Source: Phycisphaerales bacterium
GTDB taxonomy: Bacteria > Planctomycetota > Phycisphaerae > Tepidisphaerales > Tepidisphaeraceae
Reading direction: 5' to 3'
NCBI GenBank assembly: GCA_028288775.1
Contig: JAQGHP010000581.1
Coordinates: 1-26,789, forward strand
DNA: 26,789 nt
The position numbers and the translations under genes are program-made. The number at the start of each line of letters is the position of its first letter. Positions within the stretch are counted from its first letter, which is position 1. The notes beneath the pieces are model-generated. The model saw only the letters and a program-made list of their open reading frames with translations, made no database searches and was not told where the DNA came from. Positions 14,900 through 22,537 of the stretch are shown piece by piece.

Positions 14900-16279
14900 C
14901 TACTTCCTCTCCCGAAGGACAACCGGCAGTCCGTTCTTCGGCCTCAGCGTGATCGTCGGGAAAACCGTCAGCGCGGCAGAATCCAGCAGCTCAAACCGCC
15001 ACTTCTGTGCGAGGGTGGCGAGGACGAGGATGGCTTCGATCCAGGCGAAGGATTCGCCGATGCATTGGCGGGAGCCGCCGCCGAAGGGGTAGTAGCTCCA
15101 TCGGGGGCGCTTGGCGCGTTCCTCGGGTGTCCAGCGGAGCGGGTCGAACTTTTCGGGCTGCGGGTACCAGCGCGGGTCGCGGTGGGTCACCCACTGGCTG
15201 ATGAGCACGACCGAGCCCGCCGGGACGTGCCATCCGCCGACCTCGACGTCCTGCTTCGCTTCCCGCCCCAGTGCCCAGGCCGGCGGGTACAGCCGCATCG
15301 CCTCGGCGAGAACCATGCGCGTGTAAGCGAGGTTCTCCACGTCCTCAACCGTCGGGGCGCGCCCGGCCAGCACTCGGTCCAGCTCGGCATGCAGGGCCGC
15401 CTCCGCCTCGGGGTTGCGGCCCAGGAGGTACAAGGCGAAGGTCAGCGCGTTGGCAGTCGTCTCGTGCCCGGCGGAAAAGATCGTGTACGACTCATCCCGC
15501 AGCAGCGACTGCGACATTTGCCCGTTGTCGCCTTCGGTGTCGCGGGCGCGGATGAGCACGGAGAGCAAGTCGCCCCGGTCGCCGCTCTCGCGGTGCTCGC
15601 GGATGAAGCGGTCGATGGTCTCGAACAGCCGACGCCGGGCGCGTTTGAAGCGGAAATTGCTGGGCAGCGGGAGTTTGTTCAGCAGCGGCCCCCAGGGCGT
15701 CATCGTCCGCGTGAACATCCCCACGGCGATGTCCATCGCCTTGCCGATGGCGTCGAGGTCGCTTTCCACTTCCGCGTCGAAGAGCGTTTTGCAGACGATG
15801 CGGAGCGTGACCTTCATCATCTCATCGTGCAGTTCCATCCGTTGCCCGTCGTGCCAGCCTTCGGCCGATCGCTGCGCGATTCCCGCCATCGCCGCGGCGT
15901 ATGTCGCCACGCGGCTGGGGTGAAACGCCGGCTGCGCCAGCCGTCGCTGGCGGCGATGAAAATCGCCCTCGCTGGTGAGCAGCCCCTCGCCCAGCGTTTC
16001 CTTCGCGCGTTGAAGCGCGGGGCCTTTGATGAAGCAGTCGTCCCGCGTGACGAGCACGTCGCGGATGGCGTCGGGGTCATTGAAGACAAAGAACCGCGCG
16101 CCCGTGCCGCGGAATGAGACGGCGTCGCCGTGCTCGCGGATGAGGTGCGTGAGGTAGCCAAGAATGTCCTTGCGCAGTCGCAGAATGATTTCGCCCGGGA
16201 AGCGCTGGCGCGGCCCGGGTGGAAAGCTCGGCGGCGAATGGGGAGCCGGGGATGATCGGGTGTCGGGGATGGAAGTCAT
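14900..16279 (-). CDS. Cytochrome P450
   Basis: A 459-residue haem-thiolate monooxygenase. AGHETT (270-275) is the I-helix oxygen-activation motif, EAMR (326-329) is the ExxR of the K helix, and FGGGSRQCIGESFA (399-412) holds haem ligand Cys406. The region around DPRWYPQPEKFDPLRW is the usual perf segment. No membrane anchor or fused reductase is present, so it is a soluble class needing separate redox partners, none of which is in the window. Sequence style is of the CYP4/CYP102-like bacterial group often acting on lipids or terpenoids, but the substrate is unknown. ATG 16279 follows CCGGAG at a reasonable distance. The gene separates ribH from nusB and has dispersed repeats on both sides. 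Confidence 0.95.
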   Translation of the reverse strand: MTSIPDTRSSPAPHSPPSFPPGPRQRFPGEIILRLRKDILGYLTHLIREHGDAVSFRGTGARFFVFNDPDAIRDVLVTRDDCFIKGPALQRAKETLGEGLLTSEGDFHRRQRRLAQPAFHPSRVATYAAAMAGIAQRSAEGWHDGQRMELHDEMMKVTLRIVCKTLFDAEVESDLDAIGKAMDIAVGMFTRTMTPWGPLLNKLPLPSNFRFKRARRRLFETIDRFIREHRESGDRGDLLSVLIRARDTEGDNGQMSQSLLRDESYTIFSAGHETTANALTFALYLLGRNPEAEAALHAELDRVLAGRAPTVEDVENLAYTRMVLAEAMRLYPPAWALGREAKQDVEVGGWHVPAGSVVLISQWVTHRDPRWYPQPEKFDPLRWTPEERAKRPRWSYYPFGGGSRQCIGESFAWIEAILVLATLAQKWRFELLDSAALTVFPTITLRPKNGLPVVLRERK

Positions 16280-16416
16280 CGCTCAAGCTCCGGTAATTGT
16301 TCGTTCATCGTGCGAGGGGCGGTCCCCACCCGTGGCACGCGCGGCCCGTAGGTGGGCGGCACTCCGCCGCCTTCCTTGGTCCCGGAGGTTCGGCAGAGCC
16401 GAACCTACAAGACCCG

Positions 16417-16606
16417 TGTGGCACAGCCGCCCTAGGCTGTGTCTTCATCTTCCGCCTGCGGCGGAATCACAGCCGGGGGCGGCTGTGCCACATCAAATCA
16501 CAGCAAGGGGCGGCTTGTGCCACATTTTGCTTTCTTCGACCGGAATACCGGCCGAACGTCACGGGATACCGCCACCCATGGGCGAGCCGCCCATGCCACG
16601 GCAGAA
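16417..16606. repeat. GTGGCACAGCC hairpin (copy 2) joined to composite repeat copy 2
   Basis: A 25-base inverted repeat (16417-16441 and 16468-16492, two mismatches) encloses the nested hairpin TCCGCC-TGC-GGCGGA. It is followed by a degenerate half-copy (16498-16525) and the inverted copy of the composite element (16513-16605). The whole gap between ribH and the P450 start (16280-16710) is made largely of such blocks. Confidence 0.85.
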
Positions 16607-16710
16607 GCGAGCCGCCCATGTCATGGAGGGAGCGGGCCGACATTGCCGCGAGAATCGGGCGCTGCCATGCATTCTACGCACCCATCTCCCCGGCGGTGGC
16701 ATGCCACCAC

Positions 16711-17199
16711 CTACACGTTGCGGCCGCGCATTTCAGCAAGCACCGCGATCATTTCCCCCGCCGCGTCCGCGGCACTTTCGCCGGCGTGTCCGTGCGCGCC
16801 GCCGGCGCGGTCTCGGGCTTGCTGGTCTGTGTTGGTCGTCAGCACGCCGAAGATCACCGGCAATCCTTCTGCAACCGCGACGTCCTGAATGCCCCGCGCC
16901 GTCTCGCCCGCCACGAATTCGAAATGCGGCGTGTCCCCACGGACCACGCACCCGAGGCAGACCACCGCGGCAAACCGCCCCGTCTTCGCCGCGACCTTTG
17001 CCGCCACGGGCAACTCGAAAGCCCCGGGCACGCGGTAAACCTCTACTTGCCGCTCGTCCGCGCCCAATTCGGCTAGCCGGCGCAGGCAACCGGCGAGCAG
17101 TTCGTCGACAATCTGTGCATTAAACCGTGCGGCGACCACCGCAATACGGGCATTGGCGGGCAACTTCTTTTGCGACGCAACGGGCGCATTCGTGCTCAT
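16711..17199 (-). CDS. ribH: 6,7-dimethyl-8-ribityllumazine synthase
   Basis: A 162-residue enzyme for the next-to-last step of riboflavin synthesis, joining the ribityl-aminouracil and dihydroxybutanone phosphate. It assembles as a pentamer or capsid-like shell in the cytosol. IAVVAARFNAQIVDELLAG carries the substrate-stacking Phe, VPGAFELP the ribityl-binding segment, and CLGCVVRGDTPHFEFVAGE the catalytic His. FGVLTTNTDQQARDRAG and GHAGESAADAAGEM complete the fold. The start at 17199 is chosen because homology begins about residue 18; the longer open frame runs through repeat DNA. No riboflavin (FMN) riboswitch features were recognised upstream. It lies upstream of the P450 and nusB on the same strand. 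Confidence 0.96.
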   Translation of the reverse strand: MSTNAPVASQKKLPANARIAVVAARFNAQIVDELLAGCLRRLAELGADERQVEVYRVPGAFELPVAAKVAAKTGRFAAVVCLGCVVRGDTPHFEFVAGETARGIQDVAVAEGLPVIFGVLTTNTDQQARDRAGGAHGHAGESAADAAGEMIAVLAEMRGRNV

Positions 17200-17280
17200 G
17201 CCGGGAACGTAAGGCGGGCATGGGGAAAGGTCAAAGCACCGCTGCTGGTGCGACCGACCTAAAATGCTCCGCAGTTTTTT

Positions 17281-17524
17281 CAGAACCGGGGCGTCTCGCC
17301 CCGGCCGGGCCGCAGGCCCGGTCTGGTCCCCTCTCCCCCGAGTCCCCCGAGTACGAGGGAGAGGGAGTAGCGCGGAGCTTCGCTCCGACCGGGCCGACAC
17401 GGCCCGGCTCCGAATCCACCTGGTAAATTCGAGCGGCCGGACCAGTGTGTGGCACAGCCGCCCTCGGCTGTGTCTTTTGCTTTCCGCCTGCGGCGGAATC
17501 ACAGCCGGGGGCGGCGGTGCCACA
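17281..17524. repeat. Repeat block between ribH and the UbiA-like gene
   Basis: The block has a GGCCGGGCCGCAGGCCCGG palindrome near 17298-17320, a CCCTCTCCC...GGGAGAGGG pair (17329-17367), and the third GTGGCACAGCC hairpin: arms 17448-17472 and 17500-17524, with the nested TCCGCC-TGC-GGCGGA. It lies between divergent starts. Confidence 0.8.
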
Positions 17525-17594
17525 TTGCAATCGCGGGCGGTCAATGCATCGCACTTTGACCTTTCTTCCATTCCGATCTACTTTTGACGAATCG

Positions 17595-18611
17595 ATGTTC
17601 GGCTCCCTTTCCCAACGTCTGCTCCCGCTGCTGCAGCTCACCCGCATGGCGCTGGTGTTTACGGCCATTGCCGACAGCTACGCCACGGCGCTTCTCGTGA
17701 GGGAAGTTCCGCCCGAACGCGGCGGGTTTGCCGCGGACGTGTTGCAGGCGGGGCCGATGCTCGCGATCGCGGGAATATCCATCGGGCTCTATGGGTTCGG
17801 GATGAGCCTGAACGATATTATCGACCGCCGACGCGATCGGCAGATCGCCGCCCACCGCCCGCTGCCTAGCGGGCGGGTGGGGCTGCTGACGGCACACTTT
17901 ATCATGCTCCTGCTCGTCGCGGGCGCGCTGGGGGCCGCGGCGTTCTACTCCGCGTGGACGGGCAACTGGCGGTGCCTGCTGTTGGCCGTTTGGACCGGTG
18001 CGCTCATCTCCTTTTACGACTTGGCCGGCAAATACCTCGTCGCCCACGGCCTGCTCGCGCTGGGGCTGATCCGTTTCTTCCACGCCCTGATCCCCGCGCC
18101 GCAGTTGCCGGTGCTGTGGCACCCGCTGCTGCTGCTGAACCACGTGACGATCCTGTCTGCCGTCGCGTACCACTGGGAGGAGAAGCGGCCGGCCCTCACC
18201 CGCAACCACTGGTGGCTTGTGCTCGGCGGCTTGGCCGCAGTGGACGCATTGTCCGTGGGGTTCGTGGCGTGGCGGCGAGGGTGGTCGCACATGGTGCTGA
18301 TAGACCAGCCGGCGATCGCGCTGCCGCTGATTCCCCCGCTCGCGGCCGTGGCCGCGTTCGTGGGCATCGCGTGGTACGTCCGCAGACATACCGCGACCAG
18401 CCGCGAGGCCGGGCAGACGGTGATGCTCTACGGCCTGTTGTGGCTTATCGTATATGACGCCGCGTTCGTCGGCGCGTACACCGGCTGGCTGCAAGCCATG
18501 TTGCTGGTGCTGCTGTTCCCGGCGGCGTATTTCTCCGTGCAGCTCATGCGGTGGTGGTCGAAGATTCTTTCATTGTCGCAAAAGCCGACGTTCAAAAGGG
18601 CGAGGACGTAA
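17595..18611 (+). CDS. UbiA family prenyltransferase-like membrane protein
   Basis: A 338-residue protein with about nine hydrophobic segments. NDIIDRRRD (73-81) followed by RPLPSGRV is the first Asp-rich motif of UbiA enzymes, which bind prenyl diphosphate through magnesium and attach the chain to an aromatic or other acceptor. A second Asp-rich motif is not evident: the corresponding region reads AYHWEEKRPALT (191-202), with Glu instead. Start could be ATG 17595 or ATG 17544; the first is preferred because the hydrophobic fold begins soon after it. It diverges from ribH and converges on the GT2 gene. The acceptor is unknown; a quinone, haem or lipid-sugar role are all possible. Confidence 0.8.
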   Translation: MFGSLSQRLLPLLQLTRMALVFTAIADSYATALLVREVPPERGGFAADVLQAGPMLAIAGISIGLYGFGMSLNDIIDRRRDRQIAAHRPLPSGRVGLLTAHFIMLLLVAGALGAAAFYSAWTGNWRCLLLAVWTGALISFYDLAGKYLVAHGLLALGLIRFFHALIPAPQLPVLWHPLLLLNHVTILSAVAYHWEEKRPALTRNHWWLVLGGLAAVDALSVGFVAWRRGWSHMVLIDQPAIALPLIPPLAAVAAFVGIAWYVRRHTATSREAGQTVMLYGLLWLIVYDAAFVGAYTGWLQAMLLVLLFPAAYFSVQLMRWWSKILSLSQKPTFKRART

Positions 18612-18725
18612 ATCCGTCATTTGTCCCTGTCCTTTGTCATTAGCGGCGAAGCACAACTGACCAAGGACCAATGACAAAGGACAATTTCATTTTGCGCTTT
18701 GCATTTTGTATTTTGTATTTTGCAT
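18612..18725. repeat. Two adjoining repeat families, TGTCCTTTGTCATT and AAAATGCA
   Basis: A perfect 14-base inverted repeat, TGTCCTTTGTCATT (18628-18641) and complement (18670-18683), is followed by TTTGCATTTTGTATTTTG units (18690-18725). The second block is translated as the C-terminus of the GT2 gene on the minus strand. Confidence 0.85.
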
Positions 18726-19643
18726 CGCGTCATCCGTTTCAGCCCGCGCCGCCCTCGCTCGTAGCACCTGCCCCGTCCAGATGATCTTCCACGTGAGCGG
18801 CTGAAACATGCTCCCCAGCGCCCGGCGCGACGAGAAGAGCGTCGCGGTTGCCCGCTTCAGTAATGTCGCGGCCTGGCCGAGCTTGCCGCGTCCGATCGCC
18901 TGCTTCGCCTCCTGCACGTACATGTTGACGCGCTCGAGCTTCACGTACGCGGGCGTGCCCAGGCCGTGGCGGGCGAGCACGCGGTCGATCTCTTCGAGCC
19001 GGCCCCAGCCGCCCGTGGCGGTCTTGTTCCCGGCGAGCCATCGGAAATTCGCCAGGACCCGCGGCACATACGCCACCTTCGATTTCTCCGCAATTTTCAG
19101 CCAGAGATCGTAGTCCATCGCCCAGTTGAGGGATGTGTCGACGCCTCCGACCGCCTCGAAAACCGATCGCCGGAAGAAGGCGGCGGGTTGGACGATGATA
19201 TCGCTGTAATGAAACAGCCGGTGGCGGCTGTACGGCTCGACGTGTACGCAGCGTCCGATCAGGTTGTCCGAGGCGTCCACGAAATTCGCGTCGCCGTAGA
19301 CCATTCCGACGTCGGGGTGCGCTTCGAGGAATTCCATCGCCGTGCGGAACGCGCCGGGCGCGTAGGTATCATCGGAGTTGAGCCAGGAGAGCACGTCCCC
19401 CTTCCCGCGTGCGAAGCCCTTGTTGATGGCATCCGACTGGCCTTTGTCTTTCTCGCTGATCCACTGCACCCGCGGTCCGAAGGAGCGGAGCACGTCGAGC
19501 GAATTGTCGGTCGATCCGCCGTCCATGACGGCGTAATGCACCAACGGCCAATCCTGTTCGAGCACGCTGCGGACCGCAGCGCCCAGATACTTTCCCGTGT
19601 TGAAAGACGGGGTGACGATGGAAAGCGTAAGCGTTTCGCCCAT
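18687..19643 (-). CDS. Glycosyltransferase family 2 (WcaA-like)
   Basis: A 318-residue GT-A glycosyltransferase. LSIVTPSFNTGKYL (7-20), DGGSTDNS (41-48), EKDKGQSDAINKGF and the metal-binding NSDDTY (89-94) are standard GT2 motifs. FFRRSVFEAVGGVDTSLNWAMDYDLWLKIA carries the acceptor-side E/D-W-like segment in split form. No membrane segment is evident. ATG 19643 is chosen because homology begins within seven residues; an open frame reaches back 110 residues but shows no domain. The last 12 residues, MQNTKYKMQSAK, are encoded by a dispersed AAAATGCA repeat, so the ancestral C-terminus was probably shortened or replaced. It would add one sugar to a surface polymer; donor unknown. Confidence 0.88.
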   Translation of the reverse strand: MGETLTLSIVTPSFNTGKYLGAAVRSVLEQDWPLVHYAVMDGGSTDNSLDVLRSFGPRVQWISEKDKGQSDAINKGFARGKGDVLSWLNSDDTYAPGAFRTAMEFLEAHPDVGMVYGDANFVDASDNLIGRCVHVEPYSRHRLFHYSDIIVQPAAFFRRSVFEAVGGVDTSLNWAMDYDLWLKIAEKSKVAYVPRVLANFRWLAGNKTATGGWGRLEEIDRVLARHGLGTPAYVKLERVNMYVQEAKQAIGRGKLGQAATLLKRATATLFSSRRALGSMFQPLTWKIIWTGQVLRARAARAETDDAMQNTKYKMQSAK

Positions 19644-20144
19644 GACGAGTGGGCGGCATTCTAGCGATTTCGGGAGGGAGGCGAAGGGGGAGGAAAAGTG
19701 AAAGGCAAATCGCGCGGAATGGGGAATGACGATCGCACCGAGCGCGAAATTATTTTCTTTTGTTGCGGGCTCGTCCGTGGGATAATCGTTTTCGCTTCGC
19801 CGCGCCGGGGTTGCCGCGGGAGGGCCTTTGGCGCGGGCTCTTTGGCTTACTTCGAATCGCTCGGCGGTCTGCCGCTCATTCATCCATCGCTTGTTCTTCC
19901 GGCTGACTTCTGGGGCGAGTTTGAAAGGAGGAGCCGCATGCCTGTGCATCATTGAACCCCACCAAACAACCACTCCGGCCAGTCCCGCACCCGGAATATA
20001 TGGGAGTCAGTTGTCAGGGGTCAGTCGTCCGCCATCGGTCGTCGGTCGCCCGCAGGCCATCATCCATCCAATCCCTGCCTGGTCTCCGGCAATTCGCAAC
20101 GGACAAATGACATCGGACAAAGGACATTCCCAAGGGAGTCTGCC
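19644..20144. other. 500-base divergent gap with repeat blocks and a mini-ORF
   Basis: The region lies between divergent genes. At 19924-19931 there is AAAGGAGG, seven bases after which an ATG opens a five-codon ORF (MPVHH, 19938-19955). From 19999 to 20130 there are GTCAGTTGTCAGGGGTCAG and GGACAAATGACATCGGACAA units of the dispersed family. An ATAATC-rich AT patch near 19745-19790 could hold promoters but no clear pair was found. Confidence 0.5.
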
Positions 20145-21356
20145 GTGACTTTTGTTCCACGCTACACCCTCCGTCCGTCCGTGCGTTCCCTCCTCGTTAG
20201 CTTTCTCGTTCACCGCAATCCGTTTTATCTGCTCAGCGCCTTGTGCATGGTCGCGGGCTGTTATGCGCTCAACAGCGGGCTGGCCCCGCGGACCGCCGAG
20301 GTGCCCAAGCTGCTGGTGTTGCTCGGCACGCTCAACGCCTACGAGGCGATGGTCGTCGCCCTGGGCCTGTTCCTCGTCCGGCGGCGAGGAATCTTCCGCG
20401 ACGGGCGAACGCTGCTCCTCATCGAAGCGCCATTCCTGGTGGACCTCACTTTCCTGAACGCGGAAACCGGCTCCGTCAGCCTCGGGGCGGGGGCGCTACT
20501 CAGCGCAATCGTGCTCCTGCTCGCGTTGCTGAAAGTCGGAATCGTATTGCGCGTCCTGAGTGACCGTTTGCCCGGGCGGGCGTTCGGTTTTATCGCGCTG
20601 GAATTGACGGCACTGCTCATGCTTCCCAGCGCGTTCAAGTGGTTCGAGCACCGCGGCCCCGTCACCGCCTCGCAGTTCTATGCCGCTTGGTGGGCGACGG
20701 GCCTTCTGCTCGCGGGGTATGAGCTTCTCAATCGTTCGCAGCAGATGGGCCTGCACGATGCGGGGCTGGCGCGGATGGTCCGACGGCTGTATACGGCCTT
20801 GCCGCTGGTTTCGCTGATCGCGCATCTGGGGATGATGCACTGGGTGTACTGGGTGCGATTCTCCGCGGCGGACCTTTCGCCGCTGCTGCTCGGGGCGGCA
20901 GTGGCAATGGGGCACGCCATCCCAAAGCGTTCTCTGCCGAATCTCGTCGTCCTCCGCGCGATGATGCCTCTGGCCGCCGTGGGGCTTGCGGTTGGCGACC
21001 CGTTGCCGCTGCACCTGCATCTTGTCGGGCGAATCGATTTGACCTCACCCTTGCTTACGGTTGGGGCGGCGTACCTGGCGTACGTGTACTGTTTCTTCCT
21101 CTCCTACGCGCCGCTGCTTCTGGGCGGCGGGGCGATGGCGGTCGCGGCGTTTGCCCTGGGACCATCGTTCGGGCAGATCGTCGATTGGAGCCGTGCCGGC
21201 TCGCAGCGCCTCACCGACTTCGCGATGAAATTCGTACCCCGCACGGCGGTGCAATGGGGCGTCGTGGCCATGTCGGCGGCGTTCGCATTTCTCGGGATCG
21301 GAGCGTTCATCAGTTTGCGGAAGGGCATGGATCCCGAAGCGTCAACCGATGAGTGA
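20145..21356 (+). CDS. Polytopic membrane protein of unknown function
   Basis: A 403-residue protein with about ten hydrophobic segments, mainly short loops and a short positively charged N-terminus (MTFVPRYTLRPSVRS). It begins with GTG; AAGGGAG at 20132-20138 lies six bases upstream and fixes this start. Acidic or polar residues inside membrane segments are few, which argues against a proton-driven transporter of known types. I recognise no family motif. Its position next to H-X9-DG proteins says little. It could be a sensor, a scaffold or part of an envelope system. Confidence 0.75.
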   Translation: MTFVPRYTLRPSVRSLLVSFLVHRNPFYLLSALCMVAGCYALNSGLAPRTAEVPKLLVLLGTLNAYEAMVVALGLFLVRRRGIFRDGRTLLLIEAPFLVDLTFLNAETGSVSLGAGALLSAIVLLLALLKVGIVLRVLSDRLPGRAFGFIALELTALLMLPSAFKWFEHRGPVTASQFYAAWWATGLLLAGYELLNRSQQMGLHDAGLARMVRRLYTALPLVSLIAHLGMMHWVYWVRFSAADLSPLLLGAAVAMGHAIPKRSLPNLVVLRAMMPLAAVGLAVGDPLPLHLHLVGRIDLTSPLLTVGAAYLAYVYCFFLSYAPLLLGGGAMAVAAFALGPSFGQIVDWSRAGSQRLTDFAMKFVPRTAVQWGVVAMSAAFAFLGIGAFISLRKGMDPEASTDE

Positions 21357-21399
21357 ATTGTGATTGGCGGTTATCGCATACGGATGCGTGGCATGATTT

Positions 21400-21544
21400 C
21401 CCTCCTCCGGTACTCCGGGGGAGGGTCAGGGAGGGGGCCCTGGGCGGACGGTTCAAGGTTGAAGGGTTCAAAGGTTCAAGGGGCTTGAACCTTTGAACCC
21501 TCCTCACAACCCACTCCAACCCTCCCCCGGAGTACCGGAGGAGT
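21400..21544. repeat. Nested inverted repeats, CCCTCCTCCGG family enclosing a perfect hairpin
   Basis: Outer arms (21400-21436 and about 21514-21544) repeat the element seen at 9372-9481. Inside lies a perfect 17-base hairpin, GGGTTCAAAGGTTCAAG (21464-21480) and complement (21484-21500), with a GGG loop. One repeat family thus appears inserted in, or carried by, the centre of another. Confidence 0.9.
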
Positions 21545-21656
21545 GAGAAGATGCCGCACCGAAGCCGTTACTCATCATCTATGAAATCTGCGCAAACTAT
21601 GGTGGAATATTCCCGTTTTCACCAAGTCGCGAGAGTTCGGAAGGAAAGGAAACTTT

Positions 21657-22508
21657 ATGACGCAGACCACCGGGGAGCCGAACGAGATTACTTGTCCACA
21701 TTGCGGACAGACGTACGCCGTGCAGCCGGGGCAGTGGGCGCAGTATGCGGGACGGAGCATCGCGTGTACGAAATGCGGGCAGACGTTCGCGGTAGCAGGG
21801 CCGGCGGGCGCTGCACCGCCGCCATTGCCGCCGCCGGTCATCGGCGGGTACGCGCCGCAGCCGGGCTATCCGCAGGCCGGGGGCATCCCGCCCGCGGGGT
21901 ATGGGTACGGGCCGCCGCCGCAGAAGAAGGGGATGAGCGGCGGGGCGATCGCGGCAATCGTCATCGGCGCGCTCGTCGTCGTGCTGGCGTGCCCGGCGTC
22001 GGTGCTGCTCCCCGCACTCAGCCGCGCCCGCGAACAGGCTAGGCGCGTGAAATGCGCCAGCAACCTCCGGCAGATCGGCCTCGCGTGCATCATGTACGCC
22101 AACACCCAGCGCGACGGCGCGTTCCCCGATTCGTTCCAAACGCTAATCAAATCAGGCCAGCCGCTGGACCCCAATGCTTTCGTCTGCCCTTCCAGCAAGG
22201 ACGATCCGCCGACCGCTACCGCGGGGATCAACGTGCCCGGCCACCTCTCCTACGTCTACGCGGGCACGGGCCTGACGAACCAGGCCGGCGGCACGGAGGT
22301 GCTGGCGTACGAGCCATTGTCCAATCATAAGAATGACGGGATCAACGTGCTGTACGCGGACGGGCATGTGGAATTTCAAGGCAGGGCGAACGCCCAGCAG
22401 TTGATCCAACAACTCCAGTCCGGCCGGCGGCCGGGCGGGACGTTTGCACCGGCCCCGGGCGTCGGGAACCCGACGCCGGCGGACGGCGATACGTCGACCG
22501 ACAAGTAA
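21657..22508 (+). CDS. H-X9-DG domain protein with N-terminal zinc ribbon (paralogue 1)
   Basis: A 283-residue protein. The N-terminus has a zinc ribbon with Cys13, Cys16, Cys37 and Cys40 (CPHC, CTKC), as in MJ0042-type ribbons. A Pro/Gly/Tyr-rich linker (48-90) and one membrane segment (about 95-120) follow, then SRAREQARRVKCASNLRQIGLA, which is the start of the planctomycete pseudopilin-like (DUF1559/H-X9-DG) body. NHKNDGINVLYADGHVEF near 223-240 is the H-X9-DG region, though the His lies one residue early. The GFTLVE prepilin leader is missing, so ordinary prepilin peptidase processing is not expected; topology suggests a cytoplasmic ribbon and an exported body. AAGGAAAGG precedes ATG 21657. 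Two shorter paralogues follow directly. Confidence 0.85.
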   Translation: MTQTTGEPNEITCPHCGQTYAVQPGQWAQYAGRSIACTKCGQTFAVAGPAGAAPPPLPPPVIGGYAPQPGYPQAGGIPPAGYGYGPPPQKKGMSGGAIAAIVIGALVVVLACPASVLLPALSRAREQARRVKCASNLRQIGLACIMYANTQRDGAFPDSFQTLIKSGQPLDPNAFVCPSSKDDPPTATAGINVPGHLSYVYAGTGLTNQAGGTEVLAYEPLSNHKNDGINVLYADGHVEFQGRANAQQLIQQLQSGRRPGGTFAPAPGVGNPTPADGDTSTDK

Positions 22509-22537
22509 CGGGGTCCCGGGCACGAGCGGAGGCGATT

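Noticed and set aside
14858..16117. 419-codon plus-strand ORF opposite the P450
   Set aside because: It is the antisense shadow of a complete P450 with haem, ExxR and I-helix motifs.
17200..17594. FMN riboswitch upstream of ribH
   Set aside because: The gap is filled by dispersed palindromes and none of the conserved FMN-switch segments was recognised.
19698..19955. 85-codon plus-strand ORF before the membrane protein
   Set aside because: GTG start without support and a composition unlike neighbouring genes; only its last five codons sit behind a good ribosome site.
19644..19973. 110-residue N-terminal extension of the minus-strand GT2
   Set aside because: The conserved GT2 fold begins right after ATG 19643, and the extension has no recognisable domain.
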